Assembly: GCF_002858865.1 (NCBI RefSeq)
Contig: NZ_PJRR01000007.1
Location: forward strand, 124,001 to 188,000
Direction: 5' to 3'
DNA: 64,000 nucleotides
Origin: Caulobacter vibrioides
Lineage (GTDB): Bacteria > Pseudomonadota > Alphaproteobacteria > Caulobacterales > Caulobacteraceae
This document shows, in pieces, positions 8,264 to 16,513 of this stretch. Position 1 is the stretch's first letter. Each line of letters starts with the position of its first letter. Position numbers and translations under genes: made by a program. The notes beneath the pieces are model-generated. The model saw only the letters and a program-made list of their open reading frames with translations, ran no database searches and was not told where the DNA came from.

Positions 8264-10534
8264 TCAGCCCAGGCTCTCGACTTGAGCCGGCGTGAAGGCC
8301 CCGACCTGAAGCGGCGTCATGGCCGCGATGTTGGTGGTCGACAGCCAGTCCAGTTGGTTGATCGTCAGGCCGGGGATCTGGGTCGGGGTCAGATAGCCCA
8401 CCTGGGTCGTGGTCAGGCTGGCGATCACCGCCGTGGACAGCGAGCCCAGCTGGCTGGCGTTCAACGCCTGGACCTGGGTCTGGCTGAGCTGGCTGAAGGC
8501 GCCGGGCGAAATGTTGCGCAGCTGGAAGGACGACAGGCCCCTCAGCGCGCTGGGCGTCAAGGCGCCGTACTGATCGGCCGACAGGGCCGCCAGATTGGTG
8601 ACGGAAATCGCCATCATCTGGCTTGGCGTCAGAGCGGCCATCTGGGTCGTGGTGAACTCGCCCATATCAGTCGTGGACAAGGTGCTGAGCTGGCTCGCGC
8701 TCAGGCCCGAAACTTGCCCGGCCGTCAGGGCTTGGAAGGCTGTTTGGTCCAGGCTGGTCAGGTGTCGCGTCGAAAGACCGCCGATCTGTGTTCCAGTCAG
8801 GGCGGCGAACTGGGTCGTCGACAGTTCGGCCAGATCGGTGTCGGTCAGGCCCGCCATCTGGGTCGCGCTGACGCCGGCCAGCTGAGTTGAAGACAAGGCC
8901 GCGATCTGGCTTGGGCTGAGGCCGTTGAAGCTGGTCGTCGACAGCGCGCCGATCTGTTCGCCGCTGAAGCTGGCCACCTGGGTCGTCGTGAAGCGCGCGA
9001 AGTCCGTCTCGCTCAAGGCGTTGAGCTGGGTGGTGCTGATCGCTGAGAGCTGGGAGGCCGATAGAGCGTGGATCGTGCTGGCGCCCAAGCGATTGAAGTT
9101 GGTGGCCTCCAGGGCCGCCAACTGCGAGGGCGCGAAGGCCTTGAGCTGAGTGCTTGAGAACTTGTCGAAGCCAGTTGTCGACAGTCCCGCGATCTGCGTC
9201 GTGGTCAGTCCCGCCAATTGGGTGGCGGTCAGCGCCTGGACTTGGCTGGCGCTCAGGCTGTTGATGGCGCGCGGCGACAGGGCGTTCAACTGCGTCGTGC
9301 TGAAAACCTGTACCTGGTCAGGCGTGAACGCGGCCATGCTGGTTTCGGACAGGCCGCCGATCTGGGTTCTGCTCAGGCTTTTCAACTGTGTCGCGGTCAG
9401 CGCATGGACTTGGTCGCGGCCGAGGCCGTTGAGGACGGTCGGCGACAGCGCGGCCAGTTGCGTCGTGGCCAGCACCTCGACCTGGGTCGGGGTGAACTCG
9501 GCCAGATCATCGCCGGTCAGGCCCGCGATCTGCGTGGTCGTCAACGCCGTCAACTGCGTCGCATCGAAGACTTGGACCCGGTCGGCGGCCAGGCTGTTCA
9601 ACCCCGTCGTGCTCAAGGCCGAGAGCTGAGCGGTGCTGAATTGGCGCATCTGAGCCGCCGTGAACTCGGCGAGATTATTCTCGCTCAACGCGCGCAGCTG
9701 GGTCGGCTTCAACCCCGCCAGCTGAGTGCCGGTTAAGCCCGCGACCTGGGTCGCGGACAGGCCGGACAGCCCTTGGGTGCTGAGCGCGCCAAGCTGCGCT
9801 CCCGTCAGGCCGGCGACCACGGCGTCCGAAAGCACGCCGGTCTGGGCTGAGGACAGGGCGCCGATCTGGGTGTCGCCGAGCGCGGTCAGGGTGTCGCCCA
9901 GACTCTTGATCTGGGTCGTCGACAAGGCGGCGACCTGGGTTGCGGTCATGCGCTGGAGCTGTGTCGTGCTCAGCGCCGACAGGCGGGCGCCCTGCAGGGA
10001 CGGAACGAGATCAGCGGGCAGGGCGGAGATCTGGGTTCCGGTCAGAGACGCGATCTTTTCGGCCGACAGCTCCTCCAGATCGGTGGCGCTGAAGGCGGCG
10101 ATCTGCGTGGTGGTCAGCTGCGCCAGCTGCGTCGTGCTGAGCGCGGCGATCTGGGTGGCGTCCAGGGCGGTGAAACGGGTGGCGTCCATCGCGCCGATCT
10201 GGATGGCGCTGAGCGCCTGCAGGCGATCCGCGTCCAGCTTGGCCAGTTGGGTCGAGGTCAGGGCGTTGAGCTGCGCGCCGCTGAACGCCTGAAGTTGATC
10301 GACATCGAACAAGAGGTTCTGGGCGAAGGCCGGAATCTGCGTCGCCGTCAGGCCCTTGACCTGGGTCGATGTCAGGGCCGAGACCTGCGTGGCGTTCAGC
10401 ACGCCGATCGCCGAGTCCGACAGCGCGCCGACCTGCGTTCTGGTCAGCCCCTCCATCTTGGTGGTCGACAGGGTCTGTACCGTCGTCGTCGCCAGGGCGG
10501 CGATCTGGGCGGCGGACAGATACGAAATCGGCAC
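8264..10534 (-). CDS. octapeptide-repeat protein, 756 residues, about 93 tandem units
   Basis: Nearly the whole protein is tandem octads of the form A-L-S/T-x-T-Q-I/L/V-A, from residue about 5 to the C-terminus. Only two octads are irregular in length (6 residues at 77-82, 7 residues at 219-225). Residues 282-729 form eight in-phase blocks of seven octads (56 residues): octads 1 and 4 of each block usually lack the Gln, octad 2 often begins with a charged residue then Phe (EF, KF, RF), and octad 4 often ends in Asn. Each octad carries S/T-x-x-Q, the helix N-capping-box pattern. There is no Cys or Trp-rich core and no signal peptide, membrane segment or secretion tail. The start is GTG 10534; no better start is visible. 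Similar TQ-octad proteins in other proteobacteria are often labelled heme-utilisation or exoprotein without evidence. Function unknown. Confidence 0.85.
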   Translation of the reverse strand: MPISYLSAAQIAALATTTVQTLSTTKMEGLTRTQVGALSDSAIGVLNATQVSALTSTQVKGLTATQIPAFAQNLLFDVDQLQAFSGAQLNALTSTQLAKLDADRLQALSAIQIGAMDATRFTALDATQIAALSTTQLAQLTTTQIAAFSATDLEELSAEKIASLTGTQISALPADLVPSLQGARLSALSTTQLQRMTATQVAALSTTQIKSLGDTLTALGDTQIGALSSAQTGVLSDAVVAGLTGAQLGALSTQGLSGLSATQVAGLTGTQLAGLKPTQLRALSENNLAEFTAAQMRQFSTAQLSALSTTGLNSLAADRVQVFDATQLTALTTTQIAGLTGDDLAEFTPTQVEVLATTQLAALSPTVLNGLGRDQVHALTATQLKSLSRTQIGGLSETSMAAFTPDQVQVFSTTQLNALSPRAINSLSASQVQALTATQLAGLTTTQIAGLSTTGFDKFSSTQLKAFAPSQLAALEATNFNRLGASTIHALSASQLSAISTTQLNALSETDFARFTTTQVASFSGEQIGALSTTSFNGLSPSQIAALSSTQLAGVSATQMAGLTDTDLAELSTTQFAALTGTQIGGLSTRHLTSLDQTAFQALTAGQVSGLSASQLSTLSTTDMGEFTTTQMAALTPSQMMAISVTNLAALSADQYGALTPSALRGLSSFQLRNISPGAFSQLSQTQVQALNASQLGSLSTAVIASLTTTQVGYLTPTQIPGLTINQLDWLSTTNIAAMTPLQVGAFTPAQVESLG
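8348..9691 (-). repeat. eight 168-bp (56-residue) super-repeat blocks inside the octad gene
   Basis: Counting from residue 282 (base 9691) to residue 729 (base 8348), the octads fall into eight successive blocks of seven. The Q-less octads in positions 1 and 4 read NNLA/TGLN, DDLA/TVLN, TSMA/RAIN, TGFD/TNFN, TDFA/TSFN, TDLA/RHLT, TDMG/TNLA and GAFS/AVIA, and the phase continues into the last partial block (TNIA). DNA identity between blocks is moderate, so these are old, diverged duplications rather than fresh slippage. Confidence 0.8.
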
Positions 10535-10623
10535 TGGACTCGTTGCCTCACAAGGTCGCGACGCGAATCGTTCGCGTTAACCCTAAGCCAAAGCGTCGGG
10601 CGCCACCATGCGGCGAAGAGGGC

Positions 10624-11964
10624 CTAGCCTGCGCGCATCGTCCAGAGATCAAGATCCGCCTCGCGGCCGATCAGGGCCAGGCCCGAGGCGATCGACTCGA
10701 ACTCGCCGCCGGTCTCGATCTTGTCCGCCCCGAAGCGGCGCAGGAAGATCTCGCGCACCGCCGGCACGAACGAGCTGCCGCCCGTGAGGAACACGCGATC
10801 GACGCCCGCCTCGGTGAGGTCGGCCTGGTCCAGGGCCTGGCCGACCGCCGTCTCGATCGCGGCCAGCTCGGGCGCGATCCAGGCCTCGAACTCCACGCGC
10901 GCCACGGGCTTTTCGATCCGCACTGAGCCCGCCTCGAACCGGAACGTCGCCTGGTCCTGGCTCGACAGCGCCTCCTTCAGCGCCGAGACCGAGCGATACA
11001 GCGCATAGCCGTGATTGCCGTCCAGCACCTCGATCAGCGCGGCGATCTTGTCAGGCTCGACAGCCGTACGCTCCAGGGCGCGGATGTCGCGCATGTCCTT
11101 GGAGGCGCGCAGCAGGGCCAGCTGGTCCCAGCGCGCGAAGGCGGCGTAGTAGCGCTGCGGGATCGGCAGGCTGTTGGAGAACGACCGGTAGTCCGAACCC
11201 TTGCCCAGCTCCGGCGAGACCAGCTGGTCGATGATCCGGTAGTCGAAGGCGTCGCCCGCCACGCCGACGCCCGAGCGCGACAGCGGCGTGGAACGCAGTG
11301 TCCCGTCCGCGGCGCGCTCGAACCGCACGAGCGAGAAGTCGCTGGTGCCGCCGCCGAAGTCGGCCACCAGCACCGTGGCGTCCTGCTTCAGTTGGCGGGC
11401 GAAGAAGAAGGCCGCGCCGACCGGCTCATAGGCGTAGCGGATATCGGTGAAGCCCAGGCGCTCGAACGCGGCTTCGTAGCGGGTCAGGGCCAGCGCCTCG
11501 TCCGGCGAGGAGCCGGCGAAGGTCACGGGGCGGCCAACGATGATCCGTGGCGGCAGGTCCGACAGCTGCGCGCCCGCATGGTCGCGCAGGCGCAGCAGGA
11601 ACGCGGCCAGCAGGTCCTCGAACTGGTAGCGCTTGTTGAGAATGCGCGTCTCGGTGAAGGCGGCCGAGGCGGCGAAGGTCTTGAACGACTGGATGAACCG
11701 CGTCTCCAGCGGATCCTCCAGATAGGCCTCGATCGCCCAGGGGCCGGCCTCGACCACACGCTCGTTCGCCGCCTCGCCCACGCCCTGGACGCTGTGGAAG
11801 CTGAGCGCCGAGCGGAAGGCGAAGAGGTCGCGGTTGTTGATCGAATAGCGGACCAGCCGCGCCTGATCATCGCCCAGGGTCAGCGAGACCACGGTGTTGG
11901 TGGTGCCGAAGTCGACGCCGATGGTCGGCGCGCCAGGGGCCGAAACGGAAGAAGCGGCCGTCAT
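10624..11964 (-). CDS. Hsp70/DnaK-like ATPase without substrate-binding domain (YegD-like)
   Basis: The 446-residue product has an actin-fold ATPase: phosphate-1 loop IGVDFGTTNTVVSLT near residue 14, phosphate-2 loop VLVADFGGGTSDFSLVRF near residue 200, and adenosine motif VFLTGGSSFVPAVREIF near residue 395. It stops after the nucleotide-binding part, so the peptide-binding beta-sandwich and lid of DnaK are missing, as in E. coli YegD. Family members are predicted chaperones with unknown clients. It lies 89 bases upstream of the octad-repeat gene on the same strand with no terminator between them, so the two may be co-transcribed. Confidence 0.9.
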   Translation of the reverse strand: MTAASSVSAPGAPTIGVDFGTTNTVVSLTLGDDQARLVRYSINNRDLFAFRSALSFHSVQGVGEAANERVVEAGPWAIEAYLEDPLETRFIQSFKTFAASAAFTETRILNKRYQFEDLLAAFLLRLRDHAGAQLSDLPPRIIVGRPVTFAGSSPDEALALTRYEAAFERLGFTDIRYAYEPVGAAFFFARQLKQDATVLVADFGGGTSDFSLVRFERAADGTLRSTPLSRSGVGVAGDAFDYRIIDQLVSPELGKGSDYRSFSNSLPIPQRYYAAFARWDQLALLRASKDMRDIRALERTAVEPDKIAALIEVLDGNHGYALYRSVSALKEALSSQDQATFRFEAGSVRIEKPVARVEFEAWIAPELAAIETAVGQALDQADLTEAGVDRVFLTGGSSFVPAVREIFLRRFGADKIETGGEFESIASGLALIGREADLDLWTMRAG

Positions 11965-12117
11965 GGAGGGGCTCGATCAATTCTGGGCGGGAGGGGGCGA
12001 GCGTCGTAACGCCTTCCGGCGGAAGGTCAAGCCGATGTGGCGGTTCGCCGCCCTTGGATCAGTTGACTTGCGTGGCCGCCTCCGCTCGAAGGAGGGCCAG
12101 CAGAGAACGGAAAAGCC

Positions 12118-13299
12118 TTGGAAACCTTCGACGTTGTGGTGATCGGCGCGGGCGCGGCCGGCATGATGTGCGCCATCGAGGCGGGCAAGCGCGGGCGCTC
12201 GGTCCTGGTGATCGACCACGCCAAGGCCCCCGGCGAGAAGATCCGCATCAGCGGCGGCGGGCGGTGCAACTTCACCAACACCGGCGCGTCGATCCATAAC
12301 TTCCTGTCGGCCAATCCGAAGTTCGCGCTGTCGGCCCTGCGTCGCTACCGCCCGCGCGACTTCATCGCCCTCGTGGAGCGCTACGGCATCGCCTATCACG
12401 AGAAGACCCTGGGACAGCTGTTCTGCGACGGCTCGGCCAAGCAGATCATCACCATGCTGCTGACCGAGATGAAGGCCGCCGGCGTGACGCTGCGGCTGGA
12501 GACCAGCGTGGAGAGCGTGGCCAAGGCGGTGTCTGGATTTGAGGTCTCCCTCTCTTCAGGCAAGGTCGCCTGCGCCTCGCTGGTGGTGGCCAGCGGCGGC
12601 AGGTCGATCCCGAAGATGGGCGCGACGGGGCTGGGCTATGACATCGCCAAGCAGTTTGGCCTCAATATCATCGAGACCCGCCCGGCGCTTGTGCCCCTGA
12701 CCTTCGAGGCCGGCATGCTGGCGCGCCTGACGCCGCTGTCGGGTGTGGCGCTGGACGCCGTGGTCGGCCACGGCAAGACGAAGTTCCAGGAGGGCATGCT
12801 GTTCACCCACCGGGGGCTGTCAGGCCCCTCGATCCTGCAGATCTCGTCCTATTGGCGTGAAGGCGACGAGATCCGGGTCGACATGGCGCCGGGCGTCGAC
12901 GCCCTGGCGGCGCTGAAGACCGCGCGCACGGCCACGCCGCGTCAGGCGGTGGCGACGGTGCTGGCGACCCTGCTGCCCAAGCGCGTTGCGCAGGTGATCG
13001 CCGAGGAAGAGGCGTCCGATAAGGGCAATATCGCCGACTGCTCGGACAAGGTGCTGGGGCGGTTGGCCTCTGCGGTCAACGCCTGGACGTTCAAGCCTGT
13101 CGGATCGGAAGGCTATCGCACCGCTGAAGTGACGCTGGGCGGGGTCGACACCGAAGCGCTGGACTCCCGCACCCTGGAGGCCAAGGCCGTGCCCGGGCTG
13201 TTCTTCATCGGCGAGGTCGTGGACGTCACCGGCTGGCTGGGCGGCTACAACTTCCAGTGGGCCTGGGCGTCGGGCTGGAGCGCGGGGCAGAGCGTCTAG
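12118..13299 (+). CDS. HI0933/YhiN-family FAD-dependent oxidoreductase
   Basis: The 393-residue flavoprotein opens METFDVVVIGAGAAGMMCAI, a Rossmann dinucleotide motif. GEKIRISGGGRCNFTN follows at about residue 40, the signature of the HI0933 family, and the C-terminal GLFFIGEVVDVTGWLGGYN is the second FAD-contacting motif. The start must be TTG 12118 or a similar non-ATG codon, because the first ATG lies inside the Rossmann motif. The reaction in vivo is not established for this family (old labels: aminoacetone oxidase, NAD(P)/FAD-dependent oxidoreductase). It is divergent from the Hsp70-like gene. Confidence 0.9.
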   Translation: METFDVVVIGAGAAGMMCAIEAGKRGRSVLVIDHAKAPGEKIRISGGGRCNFTNTGASIHNFLSANPKFALSALRRYRPRDFIALVERYGIAYHEKTLGQLFCDGSAKQIITMLLTEMKAAGVTLRLETSVESVAKAVSGFEVSLSSGKVACASLVVASGGRSIPKMGATGLGYDIAKQFGLNIIETRPALVPLTFEAGMLARLTPLSGVALDAVVGHGKTKFQEGMLFTHRGLSGPSILQISSYWREGDEIRVDMAPGVDALAALKTARTATPRQAVATVLATLLPKRVAQVIAEEEASDKGNIADCSDKVLGRLASAVNAWTFKPVGSEGYRTAEVTLGGVDTEALDSRTLEAKAVPGLFFIGEVVDVTGWLGGYNFQWAWASGWSAGQSV

Positions 13300-13302
13300 T
13301 AA

Positions 13303-13420
13303 AAATCCTCCCCCACTGGGGGAGGTGGCCGAAGGCCGGAGGGGGAAGTGCTGGAGAGCCTGCCGCTTCCCTCTCCGTCGTCTCTTCGAGCCGACACCTC
13401 CCCCTAGAGGGGGAGGATTT
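13303..13420. repeat. palindromic intergenic element, family B copy 1
   Basis: AAATCCTCCCCC (13303-13314) is mirrored by GGGGGAGGATTT (13409-13420). The interior also pairs (GGAGGTG.. with CACCTCC, GGAGGGGGAAG.. with CTTCCCTCTCC), giving one long hairpin. The same element recurs at 39286-39404. It fills the space between the convergent flavoprotein and helicase genes. Confidence 0.8.
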
Positions 13421-13430
13421 AGATCGCTAA

Positions 13431-15656
13431 CTACTTCTTCTTGAACGGCTTACCGGCCGGCTTGCCGCCGGGCTTGGCGTCGAAGCTCTTGGCCTTGAAG
13501 GGCTTGGGGCCCTTGAACGGCTTGGCGGGGCCATCACCGTCGCGCTTGCCGGCATAGGGCTTGGCATACGGCTTGGGACCGGCGGCGTTGTCGCTGAAAG
13601 CCTTCTTGAACGGCTTCTTGGGCGCGTCACCGTCAGCGCGCGGAGCGCGGGGCTTGTACTCGCGCGGCGCGTCGCCGGTGGCCTCGTGACGCGGCTTGAA
13701 GGCGCGCTTGGGAGCGCCTTCGGAGTCCTGCGGCGAGTACGGACGCGGCGCGTCGTTGTCGCGCGGCGCCCGGCGCGGCTTGTAGTCGCCCTTGGGCTCT
13801 TCGCCACGGCCATAGGGTTTGGCGTTGCTGAAGCCGTCGTCGCCGAAGCTGGACGGGCGCGGGGTATGGTCGCGCGAGCCGGGGGCGTTGGCGCGCGGCG
13901 AGCGCGGGGCGTCGTCACGGTCACGCGGCGGGCGCGGCTTGTACTCGCGCGGGCCGTCGTTGTCGCCCCTCGGCGGACGCGGGGTGAACTCCCGGCGCGG
14001 GCCGGCTTCGCGCGCCGCCGGCGCCGTGGTCGGGGTGATCGAGACGTCTTCGCGGACGGTGGTCTGGACCGCCGCACCGAACTTCACCGCCGCCTCGTTC
14101 GAGATCTCGAACTTGGTGTCGTAGTCGAAGATCCGGATCGCGCCGATGTCCTTCTTGGTGATGTGGCCTAGGCGGCAGATCATCGGGATCAGCCACTTGG
14201 GATCGGCGTTGCCGCGACGGCCGACGCTGATGCGGAACCACTCCGAGCCTTCCATGCTGACGCGCGGTTCGCGCTCGGGGCGCTCCCCAAACTCGCGCGG
14301 CTCACGCGGCTCACGCGAACGCGGGCCCGGATCAGCGCCGTGGCGCGGATCGTCATAGATGTCTTCCGGCGAAGGCAGCTTGGCGCGGCGGGTGCGGATC
14401 AGCGCGGCGGCGATCTCGACCGGCGTGCGCTTGGCCAGCATGGCCTCGGCCAGGGCGACATCCTCTTCGGTCGAGGCTTCGCTGAAGATCGGATCCTCGA
14501 GCAGACGCTCCTGGTCCTTTTCGCGGATCGAGTCGGCGCTGGGCGCGCCGCCCCAGTCGGCTTCGACGCCGGCGGCGTAGAGCAACTGCTCGGCCTTGCG
14601 GCGACGGGTGTAGGGGACGACCAGGGCGCTGACGCCCTTCTTGCCCGCACGGCCGGTACGGCCCGAACGGTGCAGCAGGGTGGCCTTGTTGATCGGCAGC
14701 TCAGCGTGGATCACCAGGCCGAGGTCGGGCAGGTCGAGACCGCGCGCGGCGACGTCGGTGGCGACGCAGACGCGGGCGTGGCCGTCGCGCAGAGCCTGCA
14801 GGGCGTCGGCGCGTTCACGCTGCGACAGCTCGCCCGACAGGCCCACTACCGCGAAGCCGCGCTCGCGCAGCTTGGCGTGCATCGAGCGGACGCTCTCACG
14901 GGTGTTGGCGAACACCAGGGCGCCGGGGGCTTCGAAGAAGCGCAGCAGGTTGACGACGGCGTGCTCGACCTCGTTGGGGGCCACGCGCACGGCGCGGTAC
15001 TCGATGTCGCGGTGCGGCTCGTTGCGGCCGATGGTGTCGATGCGCACGGCGTCGTTCTGATAGCGCTTGGCCAGCTCGACGATGTCGCGGGCCAGGGTGG
15101 CCGAGAACAGCAGGGTGCGACGCTCGGCCGGCGCGGCGTCGAGGATGAACTCAAGGTCCTCGCGGAAGCCCATGTCCAGCATCTCGTCAGCCTCGTCGAG
15201 GACGGCGACCTTCAGCTTGGAGAGATCAAGGTGACCGCGCTCGATGTGGTCGCGCAGACGGCCGGGCGTGCCGACGACGATGTGGGCGCCATAGTTCAGC
15301 GCGCGCTGCTCGCGGCGCGCGTCCATGCCGCCGACGCAGTTGATGACGGCGGCCTTGGCCTCGGCGTAGAGCCAGCCCAGCTCGCGATTGACCTGCATGG
15401 CCAGTTCGCGGGTCGGGGCGATGACCAGGGCCAGCGGCTCAGCGGCCTGGCCGAACGTCTCGGCGTCGCCCAGCAGGGTCGGGGCGGCCGCGAGACCGAA
15501 GGCGACGGTCTTGCCAGAGCCCGTCTGAGCGCTGACCAGCAGGTCGCGGTCGGCGGCGTCGGCGGCCAGCACGGCGGCCTGAACGGGGGTGGGCTCGGCG
15601 TAACCCTGAGCGGCGAGAGCCCGCTCAAGAGCGGGGTGGGAGGCGGGGAAGGGCAT
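13431..15656 (-). CDS. DEAD-box ATP-dependent RNA helicase with DbpA-type RNA-binding domain and basic tail
   Basis: This enzyme unwinds RNA duplexes, probably in ribosome assembly or mRNA turnover. I start at ATG 15656 (MPFPASHPALERALAAQGY, the Q-motif entry), giving 741 residues; a longer reading frame upstream has no helicase character. Motifs in order: I SAQTGSGKT, Ia PTRELA, II DEAD, III SAT, V TDVAARGLDLP, VI HRSGRTGRAGKKG. After the two RecA domains (about 1-370), a DbpA/CsdA-like RNA-binding fold appears at about 470-550 (WFRISVGRRGNADPKWLIPM). A roughly 190-residue low-complexity tail of Arg/Pro/Asp and Lys-Pro-Phe repeats follows, probably disordered and RNA-binding. A T-tailed hairpin lies upstream in its leader. 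Confidence 0.95.
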   Translation of the reverse strand: MPFPASHPALERALAAQGYAEPTPVQAAVLAADAADRDLLVSAQTGSGKTVAFGLAAAPTLLGDAETFGQAAEPLALVIAPTRELAMQVNRELGWLYAEAKAAVINCVGGMDARREQRALNYGAHIVVGTPGRLRDHIERGHLDLSKLKVAVLDEADEMLDMGFREDLEFILDAAPAERRTLLFSATLARDIVELAKRYQNDAVRIDTIGRNEPHRDIEYRAVRVAPNEVEHAVVNLLRFFEAPGALVFANTRESVRSMHAKLRERGFAVVGLSGELSQRERADALQALRDGHARVCVATDVAARGLDLPDLGLVIHAELPINKATLLHRSGRTGRAGKKGVSALVVPYTRRRKAEQLLYAAGVEADWGGAPSADSIREKDQERLLEDPIFSEASTEEDVALAEAMLAKRTPVEIAAALIRTRRAKLPSPEDIYDDPRHGADPGPRSREPREPREFGERPEREPRVSMEGSEWFRISVGRRGNADPKWLIPMICRLGHITKKDIGAIRIFDYDTKFEISNEAAVKFGAAVQTTVREDVSITPTTAPAAREAGPRREFTPRPPRGDNDGPREYKPRPPRDRDDAPRSPRANAPGSRDHTPRPSSFGDDGFSNAKPYGRGEEPKGDYKPRRAPRDNDAPRPYSPQDSEGAPKRAFKPRHEATGDAPREYKPRAPRADGDAPKKPFKKAFSDNAAGPKPYAKPYAGKRDGDGPAKPFKGPKPFKAKSFDAKPGGKPAGKPFKKK

Positions 15657-15772
15657 ATGGGTCCAGTTCACGTCTGCGACCGCGCACACAAAACGCGCGG
15701 CTCGCGCCATGACCAAATCGGGCCCCTTTGAAGCCTTGAACGCTTCCCTCGGACCGCTTCTTGGTCGAATTC

Positions 15773-15819
15773 CAACAAAAATAGCCCCCTTCCGCCGCCG
15801 AAGCGACACGAAGGGGGCT
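15773..15819 (-). terminator. rho-independent terminator after the DUF1761 gene (or leader attenuator of the helicase)
   Basis: On the minus strand a perfect 10-bp stem, AGCCCCCTTC/GAAGGGGGCT (15783-15819), is followed by ATTTTTGTTG. It lies between the DUF1761 stop (15929) and the helicase start (15656), both on the minus strand. It may end the first gene or attenuate read-through into the helicase. Confidence 0.75.
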
Positions 15820-15928
15820 CGATGAGCGACCTTATGCGCTTGTTGCGGTGCAAAAAGCAAGCGCGGTCGTGTGAGGGGCGGATTTGTCGCGGGTTGGGCT
15901 GGGCCGGTCTCGCTCCTGCGGCGCGAAC

Positions 15929-16342
15929 TCAAGCCGCCTTCGGCTTGCGCTTCAGACCACCCAGCAAGGCGCCGGCGACCGTGTAAGTCACGACCTGATA
16001 GCCGCCGTCGATCAGCAGCAATGAGAGCGTACCGGCTGCATAGATGTAGTTCAAAGCCGCCACTGTGAGCGCGAAGCAGACGCAAGCCGCCAGAGCGACC
16101 TTGGCCCCGGCCATGTAGCCGCTGGCCCCTAAACGGCGGATCAGCCAGTCCAGACCCAGCAGGATGACGATCATGTTCAAGACGCCCAGACCCATCTTCC
16201 AGTCCTGGCCCACGAAATCGGCCTCGGTCAGGCGCTGGGCCTCCATCCAGGCGGCGCTGAACAGGTTTCCGTACCAAATGACGCCGATCACCTGACCAGC
16301 GATAAGGGCGACGACAAGGCCCAGCCAGTTTACCTGTTTCAT
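15929..16342 (-). CDS. DUF1761-family small membrane protein
   Basis: The 137-residue product starts at ATG 16342, which has a strong GGGGGGAAA ribosome-binding site; a longer reading with ten extra residues would ignore it. It has four predicted membrane segments: residues 5-22 (WLGLVVALIAGQVIGVIWYG), about 47-65 (LNMIVILLGLDWLI), about 75-95 and about 105-130. It has the short N-terminal W-Y-G motif of DUF1761 proteins. Function unknown. A T-tailed hairpin lies downstream. Confidence 0.8.
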   Translation of the reverse strand: MKQVNWLGLVVALIAGQVIGVIWYGNLFSAAWMEAQRLTEADFVGQDWKMGLGVLNMIVILLGLDWLIRRLGASGYMAGAKVALAACVCFALTVAALNYIYAAGTLSLLLIDGGYQVVTYTVAGALLGGLKRKPKAA

Positions 16343-16513
16343 CGATGTTTCCCCCCGGAACGACTGGATCACGCATCATGGTCCCAGCTTTCGTCAGGCT
16401 GATCCCAAGAACGCTGTTCGGTCAATCGGCTTGCGCTTTCGTTTCGGGCGCGAGCCTTCTATATGCGGACCCTTCCAAGCGTTCCGTAGACTCCCCCGAA
16501 AGGCCGCGCCCGC

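Noticed and set aside
8264-10534. CRISPR array
   Set aside because: The 24-bp repeats are contiguous, diverged, coding and without unique spacers or cas genes.
8282-10627. Several plus-strand frames with periodic GxQxxDL/WV repeats
   Set aside because: They mirror the 24-bp periodicity of the octad gene on the minus strand; only the minus frame is open throughout with a consistent S/T-x-T-Q pattern.
13431-16379. A 982-residue version of the DEAD-box protein
   Set aside because: The extra N-terminus is antisense to the DUF1761 gene and crosses a T-tailed terminator; the family start is at 15656.
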